Part shown: in pieces, positions 45,752 through 53,455 of the stretch
How the letters are laid out: every line of letters starts with the position of its first letter
How positions within the stretch are numbered: the first letter of the stretch is position 1
From: Pedobacter petrophilus
GTDB taxonomy: Bacteria; Bacteroidota; Bacteroidia; Sphingobacteriales; Sphingobacteriaceae
DNA length: 53,455 nucleotides
Reading direction: 5' to 3'
NCBI RefSeq assembly: GCF_009674725.1
Contig: NZ_WKKH01000033.1
Span: 1-53,455, forward strand
Notes under the pieces: generated by a model
What the model was told of the DNA's origin: nothing
What the model saw: only the letters and a program-made list of their open reading frames with translations
Database searches by the model: none
Position numbers and translations under genes: made by a program

Positions 45752-46189
45752 ATGTATAGCTTATTGTATACCAGTACTGCCACAGAAGTAATGCAACCCA
45801 CTGCACTTAAAGAAATTTTAAGGTACTCCAGGAGCTGGAACAAAGACCATCACCTTACCGGTTGCCTGGCTTATATTGAAGGGATGCTGGGCGATACGCA
45901 TCATTGCAAATTCATTCAGGTACTGGAAGGGCCAGAAAACGAAGTTATAGCTCTTTTTAAAAACATTCAAAAAGATTCCAGACATCATTCCGTTACGCTG
46001 ATTAAACAGGGTAAGATAGAAAAGCGCCATTTCGACTCCTGGGAGATGGGTTTTGAAAAAATGCAGCTGGAAAACAACCCTATTCTGCAAGATTTTTTTA
46101 AGCTAGACCCTCAATTAATTGCTATACATGGAACCATCAACAATAATATGATGATGGATTTTATGAGGTCTTTTTATGATTATCTTTAA
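45752..46189 (+). CDS. Stand-alone BLUF blue-light sensor protein
   Basis: A 145-residue BLUF (FAD-binding blue-light sensor) domain without any output domain. Photoactive residues are present: Tyr6 in LLYTS, Asn30 in SRSWNKDHHLTG, Gln56 in FIQVLEGPE, and Trp97/Met99 in SWEMGF. Compared with common BLUF proteins there is a short insertion around residues 45-52 (LGDTHHCK). It probably signals by binding a partner protein. Own transcript with no clear operon partner. Confidence 0.9.
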   Translation: MYSLLYTSTATEVMQPTALKEILRYSRSWNKDHHLTGCLAYIEGMLGDTHHCKFIQVLEGPENEVIALFKNIQKDSRHHSVTLIKQGKIEKRHFDSWEMGFEKMQLENNPILQDFFKLDPQLIAIHGTINNNMMMDFMRSFYDYL

Positions 46190-46355
46190 TAGCTCTCTAT
46201 GCCTTATTTTGATTTTCCCCTTCATTCGATATAAACCGGGCACATATTGAAACGGCAAACCTTTAACATGCCATAAAATGCAACCATCATGCACCAGGAC
46301 TCCAATAGAACCCCAATGGGGAGCGAACCAATGTGCATTCAAAAACCGGGTGTAA

Positions 46356-46435
46356 AACTGTCGCGATGCTATTGTGTTTGTAATCATTACAGAGAAAAGT
46401 ATAGTTCACGCGGGCGCTGAAATGCGCGGGAGCCT
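46356..46435. repeat. Hairpin-string repeat, degenerate copy F
   Basis: Resembles the second half of copy A: GTCGCGATGCTATTGTG, then ATCATTACAGAGAAAAG, then CACGCGGG and a GGGAGCC end. Stems are damaged. Confidence 0.4.
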
Positions 46436-46694
46436 GGTTCAATCACGCCCTATTGGAAGACCTTACATGGTTATTCAGACGATTTAAAGCGCTATGCATT
46501 TCAATAATATATAAATTCCGATGATCCTGCTGATCAATTAAAACAGCCGTTTATGTATTTGTTGGGCAATAGGTCCGTAAATGGGTGGTAAATGCAGAAC
46601 AGCCCTTATAAACAAATCTCCAGCACTATCCAAAATTCAACTGCCAGACACTACTGCATGTCCAGGCTCATTAATGTAAATGGAAGAGGTGCTA

Positions 46695-46805
46695 GCTTCC
46701 GCTCGTTTATAACGAATGCAGTATATCGTTGCGATGTTATCACGCTCTCCATCTGCATAAACGATGGGGTGTTCCACACACGTTCGGAAACGAATGTGAG
46801 CCTGA
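46695..46805. repeat. Hairpin-string repeat, copy C
   Basis: Shares the order CGCTCGTTTATAACGAATG, GCGATGTTATCACG, then CGTTCGGAAACGAATGTGAG with copies A and B, in the same plus-strand orientation. The third stem is changed. Confidence 0.65.
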
Positions 46806-47067
46806 GCCCAAATCTTACTTTCAATGTATCTTTTTAACTTGTGTTTATAGCGGTTTATATTACGGTCGTGTATTTGTGACAATGTAATTTTTTAATCGGT
46901 ATTTAAAATGTGACCTCATATTTTTAAACAGATGCCTTAGCTTTGTGGCATTCCAGTTGTCAATTCAGTTCACTTCATTTTTGTTGGTATGGCAGTTCAG
47001 TAATTTCCATTACCCGGGAAATTTTTGCCTCACTTTACTTTACTAATGTGATTATAACTATTCGTTT

Positions 47068-47460
47068 ATGCGTTGTTTACGGTTTTTGCTTTTCGTTTCC
47101 CTATTTACATTGCCTGTGCTGGCATCGGCTCAAATTACTGGCTGTTATAGCCAACCTTCAGGAGGAGGATTAGGAAGATTCTATTACCAGAGAATATCCG
47201 GTAACAATTATAGCGCATCTCCTTATGCAACTTCCGGCGCAGCAATTAGTTGTACAACATTCACAAGTATTTCGGTAAGTACAACAGCCTGCCAGGTTGG
47301 TGGTACCAGTACCGCTTACCTGTTTCTTGCAACGGCTAACGTGCCGATAACCTGTTTGCCAATAGATGATTATGCCTGGCTTTTTTTACCTTTCACCCTG
47401 GGCTGTGTACTCGTGTTACGGTCTCGGAAACCGAGGGATAAACGCAAATTAATTTTCTAA
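47068..47460 (+). CDS. Small secreted protein with PID-CTERM-like sorting tail
   Basis: A 130-residue protein with a signal peptide (cleavage near residue 22, ASAQ), a Ser/Thr/Tyr-rich middle with four to five Cys, and a tripartite C-terminal tail. The tail has LPIDDYAW, then a hydrophobic helix (LFLPFTLGCVLVL), then a basic end (RSRKPRDKRK). This resembles C-terminal sorting signals of the PID-CTERM type known from Bacteroidota. No exosortase is in the window. Function unknown. Confidence 0.6.
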   Translation: MRCLRFLLFVSLFTLPVLASAQITGCYSQPSGGGLGRFYYQRISGNNYSASPYATSGAAISCTTFTSISVSTTACQVGGTSTAYLFLATANVPITCLPIDDYAWLFLPFTLGCVLVLRSRKPRDKRKLIF

Positions 47461-47506
47461 AAAAAATCAAGTTTATCGCGTAAGCCAGGTTTTTTATTGA
47501 ATACTA

Positions 47507-47612
47507 TCTTGCACGCTATAACGTTGCTTTATATCATTGCGATCCTATCCTGCTGCCATCATCATAGATAAAGTATATATTTCCTGTGCGTTCGGGAACA
47601 AGCGTGGGCCTT
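47507..47612. repeat. Hairpin-string repeat, copy D
   Basis: Contains CGCTATAACGTTG, ATATCATTGCGATCCTATC, a weakened third stem and GTGCGTTCGGGAACAAGCGT, the same order as copies A-C. Confidence 0.6.
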
Positions 47613-47705
47613 GTTGCCTGCATTCATGACGCTTAACAAGTGTGCCTATCAAAATATTTCTGATAATCTGCGGCTCCTACAGACATAGTTTCTGCGGAAT
47701 TAAAG

Positions 47706-47812
47706 CTGTCTTCGTTTATAACGTTATAGTATATCATTGCGATTCCATCGCTTTTTCTATCGTCACAGACAAAGAAATATTTCATTCACGTTCAAAAAGG
47801 AGCGTAGCCTTA
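47706..47812. repeat. Hairpin-string repeat, copy E
   Basis: Contains TTCGTTTATAACGTTATAG, ATATCATTGCGATTCCATCG, ATCGTCACAGACAAAG and CACGTTCAAAAAGGAGCGTA, the same order as copies A-D. Confidence 0.65.
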
Positions 47813-47838
47813 GTAAAAACAACAAATTTTAATAAAAC

Positions 47839-48008
47839 ATGAAAATTAAAAATCTATTATTCAGTTCGGGATTATTCGTTATCCTGGCCATTTCTGGCTG
47901 TAGTAAAAAAGGAACCCCTTATTGATGATCCGGAAAAACCAGCTATCGGGGGTAAACACGCCATATCTGATTACCGAAAGCTTCGAATCGGGTGCTAAAA
48001 CACCTTAA
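47839..48008 (+). pseudogene. Broken lipoprotein gene remnant
   Basis: Starts with a lipoprotein signal (MKIKNLLFSSGLFVILAISG then Cys) but stops after KKGTPY. A shifted frame continues as TPYLITESFESGAKTP and then stops. ITESFESG is typical of secreted Bacteroidota nuclease or DUF5689-type proteins, which suggests a frameshifted and 3'-deleted gene. Confidence 0.5.
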
Positions 48009-48019
48009 GCATGGTTCAT

Positions 48020-49129
48020 TTACTGAAATGCTTCGGGGTAATAATATTCCAGCAGGAATTGATAAGCATTTAGACCATGATGAAAATATGGTCCATCATT
48101 GATTTTAAAATGCTGATCATATTCCGGATTTGTCTGTAGTGTAACAGGCACCCCGGGGCGCTGAAAATAGGTTGTATTAACAGTTGACGGGAGATCAATC
48201 TCGGGCATTGCCTTTTGTATGATTTTTTCGGTATAGCCACCCAGGTATTTCTGGTAGGCAAGTGAGGCTTTTTGTGAGCCCTTCCGCATTTTATTAAACG
48301 CCCTTTTTAGTAGGATCCTTTTTAAAAATGGCAAACCATCCATCCTTTGGTATAGCGCCATGAGTGGATTGGGGGTATTCATATCCTGCTCGATTTGCTG
48401 CGTTGTAGGCGGCATCTCCGGCACTACATCTGCGGTATTTATTATACTATAGGTCCATTCAGAACGTGTGCGACTGTCATAATCATAAACAAAATAGGTA
48501 TTGGCCATTTTAGGCGATGCGCTGGAATAGGTCTTTATCGCCAACAGCGGATATTTTCCTATGTCTTTCAGGTGCATCATCCATGCACTTACATAATAAC
48601 ATAGAGCACCTCCCTGGCTATGGCCGGCAACAAGGTAGTTATGAAAACCGCGCTGGTAAAGCGAATCGATTTTAGGCCCGATATCCCTGGAAAGAAAACC
48701 AAACCCTAATAGAAATCCGGCGTGAACTGCTGCACGGTCGTCTTTGGCAAGATTGTACTCAAAAGTGTCGTTTTTACCAAGAACTAGTTTGCCTTTGGCA
48801 GGAACCATTGCGCAGTAAAAATCAGCAAGCAGAGACCGGCTATCGGCTGTAGTTCCCCGCAGCGTAATGACAATCGTACTATCTGTGCGCACCCATAGAT
48901 CATACGCATTGTCAAGACCTATGCTTTTTGAACGGTAAAGAAATCTGTAAGAAGGCAGGTAATCAATAAATCTATTTCCTGCAGTTGTGTCGAGATATGC
49001 AAGGCTAAGTTGTAGCAGATTATTGCTCTCCCATGCGTCAAATCCTTTATGGAAAGTTTGTTTCTTCTGTGCGAAAGAAAGCGAGGGAAAGAAGAAAAGC
49101 GCCAATATGAGCTTAAACCTCATAATCAT
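48020..49129 (-). CDS. Class 3 lipase family protein, secreted
   Basis: A 369-residue alpha/beta hydrolase of the Lipase_3 family with a signal peptide (cleavage near residue 20, SFAQ). The nucleophile elbow is VAGHSQGGAL (Ser171), the likely acid Asp234 in NTADVVPEMP, and the His probably in YFHHGLNAY near residue 350. RGTTADSRSL near residue 91 gives the oxyanion-side motif. It is likely exported to the periplasm or surface and hydrolyses lipid or other esters. Single-gene unit on the minus strand. Confidence 0.87.
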   Translation of the reverse strand: MIMRFKLILALFFFPSLSFAQKKQTFHKGFDAWESNNLLQLSLAYLDTTAGNRFIDYLPSYRFLYRSKSIGLDNAYDLWVRTDSTIVITLRGTTADSRSLLADFYCAMVPAKGKLVLGKNDTFEYNLAKDDRAAVHAGFLLGFGFLSRDIGPKIDSLYQRGFHNYLVAGHSQGGALCYYVSAWMMHLKDIGKYPLLAIKTYSSASPKMANTYFVYDYDSRTRSEWTYSIINTADVVPEMPPTTQQIEQDMNTPNPLMALYQRMDGLPFLKRILLKRAFNKMRKGSQKASLAYQKYLGGYTEKIIQKAMPEIDLPSTVNTTYFQRPGVPVTLQTNPEYDQHFKINDGPYFHHGLNAYQFLLEYYYPEAFQ

Positions 49130-50304
49130 TTAGTTTTATGCCTTATCAGAATTTTATACTATCAATCTAAGTTCTAAACGGGAGTACCGGATTCTTTAAA
49201 TCGATTTCCTTGTACAAGAACGTTTATCCTCAAATATAAGCAGTTAGCAGACATAATCAATTATTATTACAAAACAAATAAAAAAAATGAAACGAGCTAT
49301 CATAATGAACATGCTGCTATTTACGGGAATTCGAATTATTAGAAATGCACAGTGGTTTTATCAGCTAGTGAATCTAAGGACAGGACCCACTATTACCTCT
49401 GGTTCCATTTTTCATCATATAATGTTTCGTTTCCTGCTAGCAAATTATTGGGAATATAGGTTGACATAGGCTATGATTAATTGTAAGCTCAGAGGCCCCC
49501 GCTTTTTATACAAGCAGTCATTTCTCGTTCATTATCAATGACTTAGCATTTTGCTAAAAAACTTAAGCTGGAGATGGTTCCGGGTTCTATCCGGATGCTG
49601 GTACCTGCCCAAACCAAATAACCGATGGTGCTAACTAAAATTAAAAGCTCGCTAAAGCTAACAGGACTTTTCCTTCAATATAATTATGACAATATCTACC
49701 GGGTTATTTACCGAATGCCGCAGCTCAAACGCTGCCAGATCACGGCGGATCTGTTTTTAGGCAGCCAGTATAATCGGGTGGGGTTACTGAAAATGAAAGC
49801 GCTGGGTATTACCGCCATTATCAGTATGCCTATGCCATTCCGTATATACCAAAGCCCAGTACGAGGGTAAGCCATAGCTCATGTTAATTACCTGGCCATT
49901 GATCAGGCACCATCTATCAATACTTTATTCCAGGTTAAGATTGCTGACAAACAAACTTCAACTAGGTTATGGAAAGATTTGATGAAAGAGAAAGTTTGGA
50001 ATATTAATGATGATACGATAGATGGGGAGGGGCTGGCACAACTGTTTGGGTGTCACTTTGCTTTTTGCTTTCACAGGTATTAGTACTGCTGTTTCTATAT
50101 AAAAAGAAAATCCTTCCATTTTTAAGATGGTACTCATCAATTAGCCTTTACCAGCTTTACGGCAAAAAGAGAAATCTTCGCTTTTGAAACAATCCTGGCT
50201 TATGCTCTGTCCTTGTATCCTCCATTATTCCACCGATTTTTGATACGACCAATCCCATCGTCATAACTGTCATCAATAACACTATGTCAGTTGAATATTA
50301 CTTA
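49130..50304. other. Region of decayed coding sequence
   Basis: An 1175-bp stretch without an intact gene. A phosphatase-like remnant is listed separately. At 49287-49470 there is a possible frameshifted secreted-protein remnant (start MKRAIIMNMLLFTG, then a shifted frame with HYYLWFHFSSYNVSF). From about 50080 to 50304 I see nothing. Confidence 0.45.
49625..50087 (+). pseudogene. Dual-specificity phosphatase-like gene remnant
   Basis: The frame from 49625 reads ITADLFLGSQYNRVGLLKMK then ALGITAIISM, typical of the start of dual-specificity/tyrosine phosphatase-like proteins. After a frameshift near 49860, HVNYLAIDQAPSINTLFQ continues that family. The catalytic HCxxGxxR loop is not found. So the gene has lost its frame and active site. 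Confidence 0.45.
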
Positions 50305-50661
50305 TTAGTGTTCGTTGGGCAATAATTCGTTTTCTAATTGTTTTTGGCCCCAATTGTGTAAATAGTTTATAAATGGGATTAATTCCAGACCGGTGTCACT
50401 CAATGAATATTCTACTTTAGGTGGCACTTCGTGATACATCTTTCGGATGATCAGTTTATCATCTTCCAGTTCACGTAATGTTTGAGTGAGCATTTTAGTA
50501 GTAATATCTGGCAATGTCCTGCTTAATTCCCCATAACGCAATACTGTCTTTAAGCTCAGATGCCACAGGATTCGGCCTTTATACTTTCCTCCAATTCGCT
50601 TAAAAGCATATTCAACTCCGCATTTTTTTATACATTCTGGAATTTCTGACTTTATTTTCAT
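50305..50661 (-). CDS. HxlR-family transcriptional regulator
   Basis: A 118-residue winged helix-turn-helix protein of the HxlR (DUF24) family. It has ALxRIGGKYKGRILWHL-type residues at 20-36, YGELSRTLPDITTKMLTQTL near residue 47 (recognition helix), then PPKVEYSLSDTGLELIPFI. A Cys at residue 10 (PECIKKCG, Cys10 and Cys14) could sense redox or quinone, as in QorR-type members. It is divergent from an oxidoreductase gene and probably controls it. Confidence 0.9.
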   Translation of the reverse strand: MKIKSEIPECIKKCGVEYAFKRIGGKYKGRILWHLSLKTVLRYGELSRTLPDITTKMLTQTLRELEDDKLIIRKMYHEVPPKVEYSLSDTGLELIPFINYLHNWGQKQLENELLPNEH

Positions 50662-50708
50662 TTTTATTTAGGCTTAAATAACTGATAATCAGATATAGAT
50701 ACTTTTTA

Positions 50709-50737
50709 GTATGTAACATACAAATAAGTACATACTT
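50709..50737. promoter_or_regulatory. Candidate HxlR operator palindromes
   Basis: GTATGTAACATAC (50709-50721, 6-bp arms) and AAGTACATACTT (50726-50737, 5-bp arms) lie next to each other in the 132-bp divergent spacer. They contain GTATGT/ACATAC and GTAC elements, as expected for a dimeric winged-helix repressor acting on both genes. Confidence 0.55.
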
Positions 50738-50793
50738 GCCAAAGGTAATAAAACAGTCTAAGTTTGCAGCTTATTACGCTAATAAGTACAGAC

Positions 50794-51849
50794 ATGGAAC
50801 GAATTGAAAATAAATTAGATAAGATAGAAAGCGCGCCAATAATAATGAAAGCGGTTCGCCAGCACGAATTCGGTGGCCCCGAGGTACTGGTATATGAAGA
50901 TGCGCCGGCACCAGAGATAAACCCTGGTGAAGTGCGTATTCGCGTCCATGCGGTGGGCCTCAATCCCCCCGACTGGTATTTACGCGACGGCTATAAGGCA
51001 CTTCCTCCAGAATGGCAGCCAAAAGTGAATTTCCCCATCATCCTGGGAACAGATGTTTCGGGTGTTATCGATGCAGTCGCTGACGACATTACAGATTTCG
51101 CTGTTGGAGACGAGGTGTATTCGATGGTTCGCTTTCCTACCGGGATGATGGGAGAAAGCAAAGGTTATGCTGAATATGTAAGTGTGCCAGCATTAGAAGT
51201 TGCACTCAAGCCAACTGGTATAGATCACGTGCATGCCGCCGGGGCTCCCATGTCGTTGCTAACCGCTTGGCAATTTATGATTGAACTGGGACACGACGAA
51301 CCGAATCCCCTGCAGTCTTACAAACACATACCTGTTCCGCTGGAAGGCAAAAAGGTGCTTATCAACGGTGCAGGCGGAGGCGTGGGGCACTTCGCTGTTC
51401 AACTGGCAAAATGGAAGGGTGCGCATGTCATCGCCGTGGCATCTGGCAAGCATGAAGCGTTCTTGCGCGATCTCGGGGTAGATGAATTTATTGACTATAC
51501 CAGGATTGTTCCGGAGGACGTTATTCATGATGCTGATCTCGTTGTAGACGGAGTTGGCGGTCCCACAACTCGTCGGTTCCTACGCACGCTAAAACGTGGG
51601 GGTGCCTTGTTCCCGATTTTTCCATTGGGCTTTTCGGGTGCTGAAGAGGCGGAAAAACTAGGTGTAACGGTCTCAGCAACCCAGGTTCGTTCGAATGGTG
51701 CGCAACTTGCGGAACTTGCCCGCTTGCTCAACGATGGAAAAATTCGCGTAGCTATCGACAGTACGTTTCCCCTTGCGGACGCCGGCAAAGCACATGAACG
51801 TGCTGCTCAAGGAAACATCCAGGGTAAAATTGTCCTCACTGTAGCCTAA
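50794..51849 (+). CDS. Medium-chain (quinone-type) oxidoreductase
   Basis: A 351-residue NADP-dependent MDR family enzyme, most like zinc-independent quinone/enone reductases. The GroES-like N-half starts KAVRQHEFGGPEVLVYED and includes GTDVSGVIDAV. The Rossmann motif is VLINGAGGGVGHFAVQLA near residue 190. I chose ATG at 50794; ATG at 50845 (MKAVRQ) is the more common family start, giving 334 residues. Probably reduces quinones or reactive carbonyls. Divergent HxlR regulator indicates induction by such compounds. Base composition is slightly more GC-rich than neighbours. Confidence 0.9.
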   Translation: MERIENKLDKIESAPIIMKAVRQHEFGGPEVLVYEDAPAPEINPGEVRIRVHAVGLNPPDWYLRDGYKALPPEWQPKVNFPIILGTDVSGVIDAVADDITDFAVGDEVYSMVRFPTGMMGESKGYAEYVSVPALEVALKPTGIDHVHAAGAPMSLLTAWQFMIELGHDEPNPLQSYKHIPVPLEGKKVLINGAGGGVGHFAVQLAKWKGAHVIAVASGKHEAFLRDLGVDEFIDYTRIVPEDVIHDADLVVDGVGGPTTRRFLRTLKRGGALFPIFPLGFSGAEEAEKLGVTVSATQVRSNGAQLAELARLLNDGKIRVAIDSTFPLADAGKAHERAAQGNIQGKIVLTVA

Positions 51850-51950
51850 TGAGCATTCCGTAAGCATAAAATGATGATAGTGTAAGAGACACAGTTTCTG
51901 ATTATTAAATGATTTACAACGTTACTTTAAATCGATGCAATAACACAATT

Positions 51951-52391
51951 ATGAATATTAAAGCGTTAGAAGATAGATTATCCCTCAAAGAGCTTGTTGA
52001 CAGCGTTTCTATTTTGGGGGATAAAAAAGATTTCTATGCCCAGGTACAGTTGTTTTCTGAAAATGCGGTGTCAGATACTTTTGCCGGAGGCATAGCCATC
52101 TTAAAACTGCAAGGGTGAAAGGAAATAGCGAAAGCCTTTGGCAATTTTCTTAAAGCCTTTGAAACCGTTTACCATTTTAACGGGCAGCAGGTAGTAAACC
52201 TTGATGGTGACAACGCTACCGGAACGTGTTATTGTTTGGTTACTTTGATCTCTACCGAGGACGGGAAAAAAATGAAGACCACCATTGGGGCTATTTACCA
52301 TGATGATTACATCCTGGAGAACAACCGATGGCTCATCGCCAGGCGAATAGGAGATTTCGACTGGCAAGAAAAAACTGAGCTTAGTCGATGA
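51951..52391 (+). pseudogene. SnoaL-like (NTF2 fold) protein gene interrupted by one in-frame TGA
   Basis: One frame of 146 codons reads as a SnoaL-like/nuclear transport factor 2 domain protein, broken only by TGA at 52116-52118 (codon 56). The first part is MNIKALEDRLSLKELVDSVS and up to LKLQG. After the stop it continues KEIAKAFGNFLKAFETVYHF then a typical WLIARRIGDFDW end. CGA or AGA (Arg) to TGA is the likely change. Family functions vary (isomerase-like, hydrolase-like or binding). It follows the oxidoreductase by about 100 bp and may belong to its transcript. Confidence 0.7.
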
Positions 52392-52503
52392 ACAATACTA
52401 ATATTCCCTCCTTAGTTAATAATTTATGTTAGCTCTGAAATGTGTATTGTATAATATCAAACTTTCTTTAAACCAGCCTGATCAATCTCTTTCTCTTTGT
52501 AGC

Positions 52504-52566
52504 ATTATCAAAAACCCATTTCATTAATCTAAGCGGTTTTGCTGTTTTTGATAATGGGTTTTTGAT
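52504..52566. promoter_or_regulatory. Inverted repeat with two exclusive pairings
   Basis: The left arm can pair in two ways. ATTATCAAAAA (52504-52514) matches TTTTTGATAAT (52545-52555), and ATCAAAAACCCA (52507-52518) matches TGGGTTTTTGAT (52555-52566), both perfectly. It lies between the broken SnoaL gene and the convergent methyltransferase; it could be a bidirectional terminator or a folding switch. Confidence 0.45.
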
Positions 52567-52652
52567 CATAATTATTTTGCTAAACATTCGTTTTTTGAGA
52601 CAGTATATCCTCCTTTTGCCGGGCATTAAACAGCTGAGAAATGTTAAACTGA

Positions 52653-53285
52653 TTAATGTTTTTTATGGCATGTTATATACCAAAATCTTTGAGCGGGCTT
52701 ATCACCTAAATCCTTAAGTGGTTCATTTAAAATTTCAGCATTTATTAAATCATAATTGCCAAATTCTAATTTAATAGAATCTTCATCGTAAAAAAACAAA
52801 TTAAGTCCAGGCCAAGTTTCAAATGTATCCGTACTTAATTCTTTGCCTTGTCCGAATCTAAAATCTAGTTTAGAAATAGACACAAAAACCATGTATCCAT
52901 TGGGTCTAAGCTGATTATAACAATCGTTAATAAATTTTACCCGTTCCTGAGCGCTTAATAAGTGAAGTAGAGCATAACAAAATATTCCATCATATAATTC
53001 ACTGTCAAATGGCATGGAGTAAACCGAACCAGAATATATTTTTATACTTTCAGCAAATTGCCTTTTTGCTAAATTAATTGCACTTTCAGATATCTCGATG
53101 CCAGTTACCTGGAATCCATTGTCTATAAAAATTTTGGCATTTCTCCCATAGCCAAATCCCGGAATCAGAACTTTTTTTGATTTCTGCTTGTTAAATAATT
53201 CTAAGGTTAATACGGCGGAATCAGCGGGTTCCCATCCCCACATCTCTTGTTTATCTTTAAAACTTGCCTCCCAAAATTCTGTCAT
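52653..53285 (-). CDS. Class I SAM-dependent methyltransferase (TPMT/TehB-like)
   Basis: A 210-residue methyltransferase. Motif I is VLIPGFGYGRNAKIF near residue 39, then VTGIEISESAINLAK (motif II), and FDGIFCYALLHLL (motif IV) near 105. The start MTEFWEASFKDKQEMWGWEP at 53285 fits thiopurine/thiol methyltransferase-like proteins; an upstream Met at 53324 is less likely. Substrate unknown. Single gene on the minus strand. Confidence 0.85.
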   Translation of the reverse strand: MTEFWEASFKDKQEMWGWEPADSAVLTLELFNKQKSKKVLIPGFGYGRNAKIFIDNGFQVTGIEISESAINLAKRQFAESIKIYSGSVYSMPFDSELYDGIFCYALLHLLSAQERVKFINDCYNQLRPNGYMVFVSISKLDFRFGQGKELSTDTFETWPGLNLFFYDEDSIKLEFGNYDLINAEILNEPLKDLGDKPAQRFWYITCHKKH

Positions 53286-53390
53286 AATAATGATGCTAAG
53301 TATATCTATGCAATTAAGTTGCAATACGTAAATCTACGTTAATTTTATAATCAGGAAATGGAAAATTTAGCTGATATCTGCATATACCAA

Positions 53391-53455
53391 TAAATTTGAC
53401 CCCCTTTCGCCAATTTTAAATTGACCCCCAGAGTTGTTGCTTGAAAAAAGCAGAA
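53391..53455. mobile_element. Possible IS21-type insertion sequence end
   Basis: Two direct copies of TTGACCCCC, one in AATTTGACCCCCTTT and one in AAATTGACCCCCAG, lie about 28 bp apart at the window edge. Repeated terminal TTGACCCCC-type blocks are typical, as I recall, of IS21-family ends in Bacteroidota. The transposase would lie outside the window. Confidence 0.4.

Larger units (their letters stand above)
46190..47067. other. Gene-poor region with hairpin-string repeats
   Basis: An 878-bp gap. It has one clear repeat copy (46695-46805) and one degenerate (46356-46435). Elsewhere I see only short frames without protein character. Confidence 0.5.
47461..47838. other. Intergenic region with two hairpin-string repeats
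   Basis: A 378-bp gap holding repeat copies D and E; nothing else recognised. Confidence 0.5.

Noticed and set aside
46592..46837. Small ORF upstream of the PID-CTERM-like gene
   Set aside because: Its codons overlap repeat copy C and have no protein-like features.
13886..52118. TGA recoded as an amino acid (genetic code change or selenocysteine)
   Set aside because: Other genes here end properly in TGA (for example at 24668-24670 and 25275-25277), the two interrupting TGAs replace different residues (Trp and probably Arg), and no SECIS-like context or Cys homology was seen.
1..53455. tRNA or rRNA genes
   Set aside because: No cloverleaf with conserved tRNA bases and no rRNA-like segments were noticed on either strand; a dedicated scan was not possible.

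Overview
The window reads as chromosomal DNA of a Bacteroidota bacterium, most likely a Sphingobacteriaceae member close to Pedobacter. The reasons are the SusC/SusD pair, AT-rich A-tract translation starts without strong Shine-Dalgarno sites, LytS/LytTR signalling, TonB-type outer-membrane proteins with carboxypeptidase-regulatory domains, and a GIN-domain (DUF2807) protein. The genus is an inference from protein style; no rRNA or tRNA is present.

Layout. (1) 1-6.9 kb: three plus-strand hydrolases, a GH31 alpha-xylosidase-like enzyme (5' part missing), a GH51-like arabinofuranosidase and a GH2 beta-galactosidase, which look like a xyloglucan side-chain set. (2) 7.4-13.4 kb: SusC, SusD and a TIG-domain lipoprotein, closed by a long hairpin terminator. 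(3) 13.5-23.6 kb: a galactomannan set. It has a GH5 mannanase interrupted by one in-frame TGA, a second GH5, a GH27 alpha-galactosidase, a convergent AraC regulator, then GH26 mannanase, SSS symporter, GH130 phosphorylase and cellobiose 2-epimerase. The logic is extracellular cleavage by GH5/GH26/GH27, uptake through SusCD and the symporter, epimerisation of mannobiose to mannosyl-glucose, and phosphorolysis to mannose-1-phosphate. (4) 24-30 kb: a small sigma-like protein with a ChrR-like cupin partner, a GIN-domain protein, and a pair of flavin amine oxidases. (5) 29.9-44 kb: a class I lanthipeptide cluster. It has four small leader-bearing precursor candidates, a TonB-type beta-barrel protein, LanC, a receiver-only protein, full-length LanB, a short HlyD-type adaptor, a C39-peptidase ABC exporter with a coupled protein of unknown function, and a LytS/LytTR pair. 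(6) 44.4-53.5 kb: DJ-1/PfpI protein, BLUF photoreceptor, a small secreted protein with a PID-CTERM-like tail, a class 3 lipase, HxlR/oxidoreductase divergent pair, a broken SnoaL-like gene, a methyltransferase, and a possible IS21-type end at the right edge. This part also holds several decayed gene fragments.

The most interesting system is the lanthipeptide cluster. Two precursors share the core motif S-C-W-x-D-S-C-K, resembling what I remember of the pinensins. Two further leader-bearing ORFs have Cys-free cores, and the cyclase carries Cys-Ser where the family normally has the Cys-His zinc pair. A second unexplained feature is a family of about 105-bp intergenic repeats built as a string of small hairpins, with two copies near 7 kb and three or four near 46-48 kb.
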